Assembly (NCBI GenBank): GCA_965203195.1
Contig: OZ241860.1
Location: forward strand, 1,240,001 to 1,304,000
From: Bin87 sp965203195
GTDB lineage: Bacteria > Chloroflexota > Dehalococcoidia > Lucifugimonadales > UBA3495
Reading direction: 5' to 3'
Length of the DNA: 64,000 nucleotides
Shown: in pieces, positions 23,976-32,065 of the stretch
How the letters are laid out: each line of letters begins with the position of its first letter
Position numbering within the stretch: position 1 is the first letter of the stretch
Notes under the pieces: generated by a model
What the model saw: only the letters and a program-made list of their open reading frames with translations
The model's database searches: none
What the model was told of the DNA's origin: nothing
Made by a program: the position numbers and the translations under genes

Positions 23976-25040
23976 TCACAGGTTCATCTGCGGAACCATA
24001 TAGCCATCCATTTTGTGGTAGATCTGCAACCGGCTGCGCTGCGCGTCCAGCACGACCAGGCGGCCATGCGCTTCGTCAAAATGGACATCGGTGGGCAGGG
24101 CGAACCGCCATTCCGACTCGGTAGTGGGGACTTCCCGCCGCCGCTTCAGGTAGTCCGCGTTGGCGGCCACCGTCATATCCGCCCACTTGCTCAGCTGCTG
24201 GGCGTCGCCCACGAGGGAAATGATAAAGTTGCCTTCCCGGTCAAAGATGTGGACGCGGCCGGGATGCATTCCGTTGTCGCTCCAGTCGGCGACATAGACA
24301 TCGCCTTGGGGGTCAACGGTGACCTTGACGGGCAGGTGCAGCTGCCCGCGCTTGCTGCCCCCTTCGCCGATTTGCATCAGCCATTCGCCGTCGGCGGTGA
24401 ACTTCTGCACCTGGTGGTTGCGGTGGTCGGCCACATAGACGGAGCCGTCGTTCCGGTCCACGGTGATGCCCCAGGGGGAATCGAACTGGCCGTTGCCGGC
24501 GCCCGGCGCGCCCCAGCGCGTAATCAGCTCCCCGTCGGCGGTGAACTTCCGCACTTCGTGCGCCCGCCCGTCGGTGGCATAGACATTGCCCTGCCCGTCC
24601 ACGGCGATGTTGGCCGTGCTGTGGTCCTTGCCGTCCGCTTCGGGGACGGTACTCCACTTTTTGATGAACTTGCCGTCCTTGCCGAACACCGACACCTGGT
24701 TGAGCCATTCGTCGGAAACGAAAAGGTTCCCGTCGGGCGCCAGGGCCATGCCGGAAGGCCAGATGAATTCGCCGTCCCGGTCGCCGTACTTGCCGAACTC
24801 GCCGGTGAATTCCTCGGCGCCGGCTTCGTCGCCCACATCAATGACGCTGACCCTCGCGCCGTAAGCGACCTTGTTCCACGGCACATTGGAGATGCCTTCC
24901 AGCCCCCGGTTCAGCACATAAACGGTGTTGCCCTCAAAGGCCATGGCCACGGGCTGGCTGAAGCCCATGCCGGAAGCGGCGCCCCGCCCCACGGAATGGC
25001 TGTAGTCGTACACGCGGCCCTTCGCAATTTGCGTTAGCAT
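23976..25040 (-). CDS. NHL-repeat beta-propeller protein
   Basis: 354 residues with about six NHL blades: FIWPSGMALAPDGNLFVSDEWLNQVSVFGKDG; NIAVDGQGNVYATDGRAHEVRKFTADGE; FDSPWGITVDRNDGSVYVADHRNHQVQKFTADGE; LPVKVTVDPQGDVYVADWSDN..RVHIFDREG. The first and last blades are more divergent. No signal peptide is seen (MLTQIAKGRVYDYSHSVG), unlike many NHL proteins. Propellers of this type bind proteins or ligands, and some are lyases or lactonases. It lies downstream of DUF1800-DUF1501 on the same strand, with a hairpin between. Confidence 0.88.
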   Translation of the reverse strand: MLTQIAKGRVYDYSHSVGRGAASGMGFSQPVAMAFEGNTVYVLNRGLEGISNVPWNKVAYGARVSVIDVGDEAGAEEFTGEFGKYGDRDGEFIWPSGMALAPDGNLFVSDEWLNQVSVFGKDGKFIKKWSTVPEADGKDHSTANIAVDGQGNVYATDGRAHEVRKFTADGELITRWGAPGAGNGQFDSPWGITVDRNDGSVYVADHRNHQVQKFTADGEWLMQIGEGGSKRGQLHLPVKVTVDPQGDVYVADWSDNGMHPGRVHIFDREGNFIISLVGDAQQLSKWADMTVAANADYLKRRREVPTTESEWRFALPTDVHFDEAHGRLVVLDAQRSRLQIYHKMDGYMVPQMNL

Positions 25041-25217
25041 AGTTTTACCTGCCTTGCCTGCTCTTTCCGATTCCTGCTGCGGTGTCTGTTGTCCGGCCTT
25101 GCCATCGGCGGCGGTGCCGGAGCAACCCCGGTGGGATACTGCCCCGCCCCACTGGTCCGACCCCGGCAGTTGTTTCGCCAGGGCGAACCCGTCAAACGGA
25201 ACCCGTAAAGACGATAG

Positions 25218-25251
25218 CGGGGCCAGCAGATTGACAAACCCGCTGGCCCCG
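25218..25251. terminator. Hairpin between the DUF1501 and NHL genes
   Basis: CGGGGCCAGC at 25218-25227 pairs with GCTGGCCCCG at 25242-25251, a 10-bp stem with a 14-nt loop. It lies 56-89 bp past the DUF1501 stop in the direction of transcription. The T-tract is poor. It could end or attenuate the transcript before the NHL gene. Confidence 0.5.
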
Positions 25252-25306
25252 GCCGGTTCTGCCCGTCGGCGGGCGCGTCCCGATTGCCCGGAACCCCGCT
25301 GTCGGT

Positions 25307-26434
25307 TTAGACGAAAGACACCTTCTCAAAAACGCCGCCCACGATGGGGTTGGCGTCCAGGCCCATCCAGTCCTCCAGGATGGCGCTGTACACGCCCCGG
25401 AAGTCGGTATTGGGAACCAGGTCGCCCTGCTCCAGATGCTCCGGCCGCGAGGACGGGTATTCGCCGTACTCGCCGCCCTTGATGCGGTCGCCCATCATAA
25501 AGACCACGCCGGCGGCGCCGTGGTCGGTGCCGCTGCCGTTGTCGTGAACGCGACGCCCGAACTCGGAGAACATCATCAGAATGACATTGTCGCTGGCGTC
25601 GTTTTCCCGCAGGTCGTCAAAGAAACTGCCCACGGCGGCGGACACATCCCGCCACAGGCCGTCGTGCATCCCCACCTGGTTGGAATGGCTGTCAAAGCTG
25701 CCGTGGTCGCAGTACAGCACCCGGGCGCCGAGGTTGGCCTGGTGCACCTGCGAAATGCCCTTGAGCTTGCGGGCAATGGGCGTGTCGGGGTACTCCACCG
25801 AGCTGCTGTACCGTCCCGGCGCCACATTGAGAATGTCGGCGGCCTTGAGGCTGTCCAGGCCGGTCTGCCCCAGGTAATCCATCACGAAGCCGCTGCCGAT
25901 GGTGGGGGAGTACAGCCGCGTAAAGCGGTCAATGATTTTGCTGCGCTGGGCGTCCTCCTGGATGCTGGTGAGCATCCCGAAGTTGTCCAGGTCGTCCACG
26001 CAGGCCACCGGCACGCCGGGCAGGGCCAGGGCGCGGGGCAGGCTGGGGCCGAAGCTGACGGCGGTGACCACATTGTCCTTGTTCGGGTCAATGTCGCGCG
26101 TGGCGCGGCCCAGCCAGCCTTCCGTGCCCAGTTTGTCCGGCTCGCAGGTGTGCCAGATGTCCATGCTGCGGAAGTGGCTGCGGGGGCTGTTGGCGTAGCC
26201 CACGCCGTGGACGATGGCCAGGTCGCCGGTGTCCCAGAAACGCTGCAACGGGGCCACTTCCGGGTGCAGGCCGATGCGGTCGTTCAGCTTGACGATGCGG
26301 TCATCGGCCACGCCCACCACCGGGCGGTTGTCCCGGTACAGCGGGTCGGCGTGGGGTATGACGGTGTTCATATAGTCGTTGCCGCCGGTGAGCTGCAAAA
26401 CTACCAGCACCGGCTCTTTTTTGGTTGCGGTCAT
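25307..26434 (-). CDS. DUF1501 protein (sulfatase-like fold), no signal peptide
   Basis: 375 residues. It begins MTATKKEPVLVVLQLTGGNDYMNTVIPHADPLYRDNRP, the strand bearing the DUF1501 L.GGnD..Ntv.P signature. It continues with IGLHPEVAPLQRFWDTGDLAIVHGVGY, HFRSMDIWHT, the GSFDSHSNQ segment and SEFGRRVHDNGSGTDHG, which carries the late metal-ligand-like D-H-G motif. DUF1501 proteins are usually Tat-exported; here no twin-arginine signal is present. The ATG at 26434 has a perfect AGGAG seven bases upstream. DUF1501 genes pair with DUF1800, as here (next upstream gene). Function is unproven in the family. Confidence 0.9.
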   Translation of the reverse strand: MTATKKEPVLVVLQLTGGNDYMNTVIPHADPLYRDNRPVVGVADDRIVKLNDRIGLHPEVAPLQRFWDTGDLAIVHGVGYANSPRSHFRSMDIWHTCEPDKLGTEGWLGRATRDIDPNKDNVVTAVSFGPSLPRALALPGVPVACVDDLDNFGMLTSIQEDAQRSKIIDRFTRLYSPTIGSGFVMDYLGQTGLDSLKAADILNVAPGRYSSSVEYPDTPIARKLKGISQVHQANLGARVLYCDHGSFDSHSNQVGMHDGLWRDVSAAVGSFFDDLRENDASDNVILMMFSEFGRRVHDNGSGTDHGAAGVVFMMGDRIKGGEYGEYPSSRPEHLEQGDLVPNTDFRGVYSAILEDWMGLDANPIVGGVFEKVSFV

Positions 26435-26540
26435 TGTAGTTGCTCCTGTGAATTGCCGTGTACCAGAGCAAGGGCGGGGATGAGGCGGCACTGCCGGAGC
26501 GTCACGGTCGGACGCCGGCGCGCCGCCAGGGGGGCCGGCG

Positions 26541-27944
26541 TCAGGCGTACTGGTAGTCGCGCAGCGAAACAATCAGCTGCAACATCTCGGAGATGCGTTC
26601 CTCCGAGGCCGCCACGTCGACGTCCGTAGCCCAGGTCAGGCTGCCGGCGCCCTGGGCGTGGGACACCAGCTCGCTGCGGGTGGCGGCGTCCACTTCCAGC
26701 GGCCCCATCAGATCCAGGCAGTTGTCCACCATCGCCTGCGGCGTCAGGTCGCCCTGGGCCTGCATCCGGTTGATCATAGAGCGGATGCCGGGGCGGTTGA
26801 CATCGCTGACCATATCGGCGGTGAAGTTGATGCGGCGCATCAGGGAGCCGCTGTTGATCCACTCCATGCCGGTGTGCCAGCCTTCCACGCTGGGCGGGTT
26901 GAGCAGATCCTGCCCCATATAGGTGGGCTGGCGGGCCATTTCGCCCAGGCCGGGGGCGGGGAACTCAAAGCCGCCTACCAGCCGCAGCGTGCCGACCACC
27001 ACTTCGGCCGGGCTCTTGAGGCGGGCGTAGCGGGCGTTCTTGAAAAAGTCGCTGTTGAACAGCGTACGCAGGGTGGCGCGGATGTCGCCGCCCGAGGCCA
27101 CAAAAGCGTCCGCCAGCGCGTCAATGGCGTCCTCATCCTTGGGCGGGATGACCTGCCAGGCCGGCACCTGCGCTTCGTCCGCCACAAAGAAGTTGTACAG
27201 GTGGCGGGCGATGAAAGTCGCCGTGGCGGGATGTTCGCAGATGATGTTGATGATGTCCTCGCCGTTGAAGTGGCCCGTTTCGCCGAGGAAAGTCTTTTCG
27301 CCGTCGTCGTGGTCCTCGGGCAGATAGGCGAACTTCCAGTCGTGGCGCCCGATGGGGCCACGGGGCAGCTTGGGCTCGAAGGTCCAGCCGGTAAAGGCGC
27401 GGGACGCTTCGCGGACATCAACCTCGGTGTAGGTGCCTACGCCCATGCTGAACAGTTCCAGCAGCTCCCGGCCCCAGTTTTCGTTCACGGCGTCGGCGTG
27501 GTTCTCAAAGTTGTCCAGCCAGTAGATCATCGCCGGGTTTTTGGCGACTTCCAGCAGGAGCTCCTTGTAGTTGCCCATGCCCTTTTCCCGGAACAGGGCC
27601 ACCATGCGGGTGATTTCGTCGTAGTGGTCCACTTTGGAAACGCCCGTGGCGAAGACCTGGTGCCAGAACAGCGCCATCTTTTCCTCGAGGGGCCGCCTGG
27701 TGTTGGTCATAAAGTAGAGCCACTCGGCGGAACCCATGCCCTGGATGGTGCCGGGCCGCCAGGTCCAGGGGTGGTAGCGCACCAGCTCGTAGCGGTCAAT
27801 GGCCGGCTGGCTTTCCGGGTTCAGCAGCTCCTCAACCGTGGCTTCGTAGCCCGCGGCGGCGCGCGTCTCCAGCTCCTCGCGGGTCGCCCCGAAGCCGGCC
27901 CGGCGCATCAGGTGGGCCATCAGGGCAATGTCTTGCGATGCCAT
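26541..27944 (-). CDS. DUF1800 protein, no signal peptide
   Basis: 467 residues from the ATG at 27944, which has AGGAGG six bases upstream. Family marks: HLMRRAGFGATREELE at the N-terminus, PLEEKMALFWHQVFATG, NYKELLLEVAKNPAMIYWLDN, NENWGRELLELFSMGVGTYTEVDVREASRAFTGW, and EHPATATFIARHLYNFFVADE. These are the classic DUF1800 blocks. Function is unknown, but the family nearly always precedes DUF1501. The absence of an N-terminal signal is shared with the DUF1501 partner, so the pair may act in the cytoplasm here. It is first gene of a DUF1800-DUF1501-NHL block with a clear promoter at 27983-28012. Confidence 0.92.
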   Translation of the reverse strand: MASQDIALMAHLMRRAGFGATREELETRAAAGYEATVEELLNPESQPAIDRYELVRYHPWTWRPGTIQGMGSAEWLYFMTNTRRPLEEKMALFWHQVFATGVSKVDHYDEITRMVALFREKGMGNYKELLLEVAKNPAMIYWLDNFENHADAVNENWGRELLELFSMGVGTYTEVDVREASRAFTGWTFEPKLPRGPIGRHDWKFAYLPEDHDDGEKTFLGETGHFNGEDIINIICEHPATATFIARHLYNFFVADEAQVPAWQVIPPKDEDAIDALADAFVASGGDIRATLRTLFNSDFFKNARYARLKSPAEVVVGTLRLVGGFEFPAPGLGEMARQPTYMGQDLLNPPSVEGWHTGMEWINSGSLMRRINFTADMVSDVNRPGIRSMINRMQAQGDLTPQAMVDNCLDLMGPLEVDAATRSELVSHAQGAGSLTWATDVDVAASEERISEMLQLIVSLRDYQYA

Positions 27945-27982
27945 CACTTGCCTCCTGTGAAAATTTTGCGATGTTGCCGCCT

Positions 27983-28012
27983 ATTATCCGCTACCCTTTC
28001 GCACTCTGTCAA
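27983..28012 (-). promoter_or_regulatory. Sigma70-type promoter of the DUF1800 block
   Basis: On the minus strand, TTGACA (28012-28007) and GATAAT (27988-27983) are separated by 18 bp. They lie 39 bp before the DUF1800 start codon. The -35 falls inside a segment duplicated near 28275, where it reads TTGGCA and has no -10. Confidence 0.7.
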
Positions 28013-28507
28013 ACGCCGGCCCCAAGCCTGCGGTTATGCGGTCGTGCGGCCAGCGACGCCTTGCGGCTTGCGGGGTTCCGGCCGGCGGCGCTACCCGCTG
28101 CCTCCGGCCGGAACCGGGAACGGCCCGGCTGCCTACCACCAGTTGAACAAGTAGCCCGTTAGGACAACGGCGATGGGGATGGCGATGCTGTAGGCAATCG
28201 TCAGCGTGATCACTTTGTGTTTGGTGGCCGGTTTCATTGCAAGCCTCCATTGCCGGTGCCGGCGAAATTAATTCGCACTCTGCCAAACGCCGGCCCCAAG
28301 CCTGCGGTTATGCGGTCGTGCGGCCAGCGGTGCCTTGCGGCTTGCGGTGTCCCCCCGGCGGCAACTGGACAACGCCGCCGAAACCGGGGACAGCCTCGCC
28401 GCCTACCACCAGTTGAACAAGTAGCCCGTTAGGACAACGGCGATGGGGATGGCGATGCTGTAAGCAATCGTCAGCGTGATCACTTTGTGTTTGGTGGCCG
28501 GTTTCAT
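28001..28507 (-). repeat. Tandem duplication of a roughly 235-bp unit (peptide gene plus 3' region)
   Basis: Segments 28001-28237 and 28275-28507 match over two conserved blocks. One is the peptide gene (about one mismatch in 105 bp); the other is the downstream GC-rich stretch GCCTGCGGTTATGCGGTCGT and its continuation. They are separated by a more variable piece. The offset is 270-274 bp. Conservation of the non-coding 3' block suggests function or very recent duplication. Confidence 0.85.
28133..28237 (-). CDS. 34-residue single-helix membrane peptide, copy A
   Basis: The product begins MKPATKHKVITLTIAYSIAI and ends TGYLFNWW. A basic N-terminus is followed by one hydrophobic helix and two terminal Trp. 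GGAGG lies six bases before the ATG, so translation is well supported despite the small size. It is almost identical at DNA level to copy B 270 bp away. No family recognised; the size, charge and helix resemble type I toxin peptides or small regulators of membrane complexes. Confidence 0.65.
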   Translation of the reverse strand: MKPATKHKVITLTIAYSIAIPIAVVLTGYLFNWW

Positions 28508-28513
28508 TCGCAT
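28403..28513 (-). CDS. 36-residue single-helix membrane peptide, copy B
   Basis: Identical to copy A over its 34 residues but with a start two codons earlier (MRMKPATK). GGAGG is six bases before this ATG at 28513. The A of that ATG is the last base of the TAA of the upstream two-helix protein gene, a TAATG overlap that predicts translational coupling. The flanking non-coding sequence is also shared with copy A. Confidence 0.65.
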   Translation of the reverse strand: MRMKPATKHKVITLTIAYSIAIPIAVVLTGYLFNWW

Positions 28514-28785
28514 TAGAAGCCTCCCATGCCGGTGAAATCAATCCTGAACAGGTTGCGCAGAAAGTTGTACCACCACCCGATAAGGGGAGCTGTTGCCAAG
28601 AGAGACGCCAGCAAGAGTAACGGGCCAATAAGAGGCTGTGCACCTGCCGGCAGTGCATCAGGCACCGACATGGTGTTATATGCCGCCAACAAAATCGCCG
28701 CACTCAATACGATGCCGGAAACTGCCCCCAGAAAGATGCCAAACACCAGATAGCGCAACACTTCCATCAATTTAGCAAGGTTCAT
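28513..28785 (-). CDS. Two-helix membrane protein upstream of the twin peptides
   Basis: 90 residues from the ATG at 28785, with GGAGG 11 bases upstream; a TTG 18 bases earlier is an alternative. Two hydrophobic spans (YLVFGIFLGAVSGIVLSAAILLAA and IGPLLLLASLLATAPLIGWW) are linked by a Pro-containing loop, with the C-terminus YNFLRNLFRIDFTGMGGF. No family recognised. Its stop overlaps the start of peptide copy B by one base, so the two are probably made together. The DNA here is less GC-rich than average. Confidence 0.6.
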   Translation of the reverse strand: MNLAKLMEVLRYLVFGIFLGAVSGIVLSAAILLAAYNTMSVPDALPAGAQPLIGPLLLLASLLATAPLIGWWYNFLRNLFRIDFTGMGGF

Positions 28786-28900
28786 ATCTACAAAATCCTC
28801 CAAAAGATATTCGCACTTGGCGCGGGCCAGGCGCGCCTGTGCGGAACATTATGCCACAAGCCTAACTGCAAGCGCAAGCGTTGGCGCGGGCGCTGCCGCC

Positions 28901-29752
28901 CTACCCCGCCCGCCTCTCCAGGTTCCGTATGGCCTCCTCAATCCGCCGCACCTGCTCCGCGTCGCCCGACGACAGGCGATAGCAGCGATCCAGGTACAGC
29001 TGCGCCAGCTGGCCGCTGGCCGGCCCGGTGTCGGTGGCGGCGGCCACCAGCGCCCCGATGTTGAACTCGTCGGGCAGATGCCGGCCCAGCGCCGTCATCT
29101 CGGCGGTGATGTCGGAAATGGCGGCGGCATCGCTGCCCTCCTGGGCGAAGCGCAGGCGTCCCAGCAGCCGGCCCATTTCGGCCAGCCGGTCGCCCTCACT
29201 CAGAAAGCTCCACAGCACTTCGTTGACGCCCAGACCGTCGCCGGCGCCGCCCGCGTCCCCGGCGGCCGCCGCATCGCCGCCCGCCGCCGCGCCGCCGCCA
29301 CCTCCCGGCAGCAGGGCGACATCATCGGCGGGGATGCCGCCGGATACTGCGCCCACGCCTTCGGCGGCGTTTTTCCAGGCATCGGAGTATTCCTGCACTG
29401 CCCCGGCCACGGCTTCCATCATCCGCGCCAGGTCGTAGGAAAACATACTGCCGCCGTAAATCAGGTCGTCCTGCCGCCGCCCGGCCAGCCGCGTCACCTC
29501 GGCGTAGCCGCCGGCCACCTCCTCCGGCATCGGCGGCATCGCAAAGGCGGAAAAGTTCGCCAGCGGCCCCGAATCGCCGCTGCCCAGGTGCGCCGCCAGG
29601 AACGGCGGCACGTACTTGGTCAAATCGGCCGTGATGGGCAGCGTGACGATGTAGGTGCCGTACACCACATCCGGCTCGGTGTCCACCCGGAAATAGAGGA
29701 TGGCGTGGCCCCGCGGCTGCTGCGGGTCGCCAATTTCAAACTGAATGTCCAT
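28901..29752 (-). CDS. Hypothetical protein with Gly/Ala-rich linker
   Basis: 283 residues. The N-terminal half (MDIQFEIGDPQQPRGHAILYFRV, DVVYGTYIVTLPITADLTKYVPPFLA) looks like a beta-rich domain. A central linker of about 30 residues is almost only Gly, Ala and Asp. The C-terminal part is helical (LWSFLSEGDRLAEMGRLLGRLRFAQ, ITAEMTALGRHLPDEFNIGALVAAA, YRLSSGDAEQVRRIEEAIRNLERR). It is soluble, and I do not recognise it. It is divergent from the FN3/GLUG gene. A promoter only 10 bp before the start suggests a very short or absent leader. Confidence 0.55.
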   Translation of the reverse strand: MDIQFEIGDPQQPRGHAILYFRVDTEPDVVYGTYIVTLPITADLTKYVPPFLAAHLGSGDSGPLANFSAFAMPPMPEEVAGGYAEVTRLAGRRQDDLIYGGSMFSYDLARMMEAVAGAVQEYSDAWKNAAEGVGAVSGGIPADDVALLPGGGGGAAAGGDAAAAGDAGGAGDGLGVNEVLWSFLSEGDRLAEMGRLLGRLRFAQEGSDAAAISDITAEMTALGRHLPDEFNIGALVAAATDTGPASGQLAQLYLDRCYRLSSGDAEQVRRIEEAIRNLERRAG

Positions 29753-29762
29753 AGTAGCCCGC

Positions 29763-29791
29763 AGTATAGATTAACCCGGCGGCAATAGCAA
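29763..29791 (-). promoter_or_regulatory. Candidate promoter of the 283-residue protein
   Basis: TTGCTA (29791-29786), a 17-bp spacer and TATACT (29768-29763) on the minus strand. The start codon is at 29752, so the mRNA would be nearly leaderless. Confidence 0.4.
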
Positions 29792-29878
29792 AGGCGTCCC
29801 GCCGTTCCGGGCCGGATTTTCGTCCGGGATTGCGGGCGCATTTCGCCGGCGCCGATTTCGCCTGTGCCGGGCGAATGG

Positions 29879-29886
29879 TATAAAAT
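29879..29886 (+). promoter_or_regulatory. TATAAAAT -10-like element before the FN3/GLUG gene
   Basis: TATAAAAT lies 72 bp before the ATG at 29958, with a weak TTTCGC at the -35 distance. It is the most plausible promoter in the divergent region. Confidence 0.35.
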
Positions 29887-29957
29887 GCGCCCCGCCCGGC
29901 GCCGGCCCGTCAACCGCGCGCCGCGGCGACTATGCCGGCAGGTAAGGAACGACAATA

Positions 29958-30587
29958 ATGATGAAAGCAATGGTTCTGGCATTGGGCCTGGCCGCCGTTC
30001 TGGCCGCCGTGGTCGGCTTGACCCTGGCGCCGTCCCCAAGCGGGACGCCGGCGCAAGCGCAGGGGCAGCCCAGCCCGGCAGCGCCGGCCAACGTCCGGGC
30101 GGAAAACGGCGCCAACCCCGGCCAGGCGGTCGTGATGTGGGATGCCGTGGCGGACGCCGCGTATTACCGCATCGGCTGGGTGAATATGGAAACCTTCCGG
30201 GCGGTGCAGGCGGAAGGCGGGCGGGAATGGCTGGATGTGTTCGATTTCCGCGATGTGGTCAACCGGGGGCAAACTGACCAGACCATTTCCAATTTGGAAC
30301 CGGGCGTGCAGTACGCCTTCATCATGGCCAGCGTGGGCCAGCGTTTTGGCAACGCAGCCGGCTGGTCGCAGTGGGATTACCTGACCACGGCCGAGGCGGA
30401 GGCGCCGTCCTGCCCGGCGGATGCGGGAACCACGCCAGACGAGCCCGTGGGCGACGGTACGCCGACGCCAACCCCCGAGCCGGGGCCACGCCGGCGGCTA
30501 CCGCTACTGCTACCCCGACGCCAACACCAACGCCGGCGGCGGGCGCGGCAGCCAGCGGGGATTACGACGCCGACAATGACGGGCTGA
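29958..30587 (+). CDS. Secreted FN3-domain protein, 5' part of a frameshifted FN3-GLUG gene
   Basis: A signal peptide (MMKAMVLALGLAAVLAAVVGLTLA, then a low-complexity APSPSGTPAQAQ) is followed by one fibronectin type III domain: APANVRAENGANPGQAVVMWDAV, YYRIGWVNMETF, TISNLEPGVQYAFIMASVG, WSQWDYLTT. A linker GTPTPTPEPG leads to the run GGGG at 30482-30485. Beyond that point this frame encodes a basic nonsense tail (PRRRLPLLLPRRQHQRRRR). One extra G would join it to the GLUG frame starting ATPAATATATPTPTP. So this is most likely the first quarter of a single surface protein. Confidence 0.7.
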   Translation: MMKAMVLALGLAAVLAAVVGLTLAPSPSGTPAQAQGQPSPAAPANVRAENGANPGQAVVMWDAVADAAYYRIGWVNMETFRAVQAEGGREWLDVFDFRDVVNRGQTDQTISNLEPGVQYAFIMASVGQRFGNAAGWSQWDYLTTAEAEAPSCPADAGTTPDEPVGDGTPTPTPEPGPRRRLPLLLPRRQHQRRRRARQPAGITTPTMTG

Positions 30588-31981
30588 TTGAAATCACTAG
30601 CCTGGCGCAGCTGGATGTCATCCGGCACGACCTGGATGGCGATGGCGTGTCCGTCCACGCCGATTATGCGGCGGCCTTCCCCAATGCTATGGATGAGATG
30701 GGCTGCTTTGCGGGCTGTTCCGGCTACGAACTGGCCGCCAACCTGGACTTTGACACCAACGGTAGCGGTCGCGCCGACGCGGGCGATGCCTACTGGCGCG
30801 ACGGCACCGGCTGGCTACCGATCGGCGACCGGGAAAGGCAATTTCGGTACAATGCTATTTTTGACGGCAATGGGCATACCATCGCCAACCTGTTTATCCG
30901 CTGGTTAGAGGTCGGTCCGGTAGGTCTGTTCTGGGCTACCGGCGAGGATGCAGACATTCGTAATGTGCGCTTGGTTGAGGCGAGTGTGTCGTCCAACAAA
31001 GATTGGGCAGGCGGACTTGTGGGCGGTAACAGCGGCCGCATTACTGGCAGCAGCGTGGCCGGGCGGGTATCCGGTCGTAGCGGGGTAGGCGGGCTGGCGG
31101 GCCACAACGACGGCAGCATTGACGACAGCAGTGCTGCCGCCGCAGTGTCCGGCAACGACGACGAGGTCGGAGGACTGGTCGGATCCAACTCCGGTAGCAT
31201 TACAGACAGCCACGCTACTGGCAATGTTACCGGACACGCTGGTGATGTTGGTGGGCTTGTTGGCGTCCACGGCAACGGTAGCGGCAGCAGTATCAGCAGG
31301 AGCTACTCTACTGGCAATGTATCCGGGGCGGAGAATGGTGTTGGCGGATTGGTCGGTCGTTGCGACGGCCCAATCACCGCCAGCTACGCCACTGGCAGTG
31401 TGGCCGGCGAGAGCGGCTATGTTGGCGGATTGGTCGGTGACTGCGACGGCCCAATCACCACCAGCCATGCCACCGGCAGCGTAGCCGGCAACCGATATTT
31501 TGTTGGCGGCTTGGCCGGGCACTCCGGCGGCCCAATCACCACCAGCTACGCCACCGGCAGCGTGACCGGCGAGAGCGATGCTGGCGGCTTGGCTGGTCAC
31601 TGTGGCGGCCCAATCACTGCCAGTTATGCCACCGGCAGCGTAGCCGGCGAGAACATTGTGGGGGGGTTGACTGGTTCTTGCCGTGGACCAATCACCACCA
31701 GCTACGCCACTGGCAGCGTGACCGGCGAGAGCAGTGTGGGGGGCCTAGTCGGTGGTGACTATTACGGCAACAGGAGCACCGATAGCTATTGGGATACCCA
31801 GACCACCGGCCAATACCGCAGCGTTGGTGGGACTGGCAGGACGACGTGGGAGTTGCGGACGCCTACCGCCGCCACCGGCATCTACGCCAACTGGAATGCG
31901 GAGTGGTGGGACTTTGGCACTGCGCGCCAGTATCCCGTTCTGAAGTACCAGGGGATGGACGTGGCGGCGCAGCGGCGGTAG
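30371..31981 (+). CDS. GLUG-repeat surface protein, 3' part of the frameshifted FN3-GLUG gene
   Basis: Meaningful coding in this frame begins near 30485 with a Thr/Pro linker, then DYDADNDGLIEITSLAQLDVIRHDLDGDG. This is the calcium-binding-like start found before GLUG regions. It continues with GYELAANLDFDT and RYNAIFDGNGHTIANLF. About nine GLUG-type units follow, such as VGGLVGRCDGPITASYATGSVAGE, and the end is STDSYWDTQTTGQ...WNAEWWDFGTARQYPVLKYQG. GLUG proteins form beta-helices and occur in adhesins and extracellular proteases. No start codon of its own is convincing; the upstream FN3 frame supplies signal peptide and start if the frameshift at 30482-30485 is corrected. Confidence 0.75.
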   Translation: MGLPDHGRGGGAVLPGGCGNHARRARGRRYADANPRAGATPAATATATPTPTPTPAAGAAASGDYDADNDGLIEITSLAQLDVIRHDLDGDGVSVHADYAAAFPNAMDEMGCFAGCSGYELAANLDFDTNGSGRADAGDAYWRDGTGWLPIGDRERQFRYNAIFDGNGHTIANLFIRWLEVGPVGLFWATGEDADIRNVRLVEASVSSNKDWAGGLVGGNSGRITGSSVAGRVSGRSGVGGLAGHNDGSIDDSSAAAAVSGNDDEVGGLVGSNSGSITDSHATGNVTGHAGDVGGLVGVHGNGSGSSISRSYSTGNVSGAENGVGGLVGRCDGPITASYATGSVAGESGYVGGLVGDCDGPITTSHATGSVAGNRYFVGGLAGHSGGPITTSYATGSVTGESDAGGLAGHCGGPITASYATGSVAGENIVGGLTGSCRGPITTSYATGSVTGESSVGGLVGGDYYGNRSTDSYWDTQTTGQYRSVGGTGRTTWELRTPTAATGIYANWNAEWWDFGTARQYPVLKYQGMDVAAQRR

Positions 31982-32065
31982 TCGGCGGCCTTTGGGGGCG
32001 TTGGCCGACGAAGCCGCCCGTAGCTCCTGCTCGTTGTACTGCTACGGGTATCGATGCTCTATTTC

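Noticed and set aside
26435..26572. 46-residue N-terminal extension of the DUF1501 protein
   Set aside because: It overlaps the end of the DUF1800 gene, has no signal-like character, and the ATG at 26434 has a perfect AGGAG.
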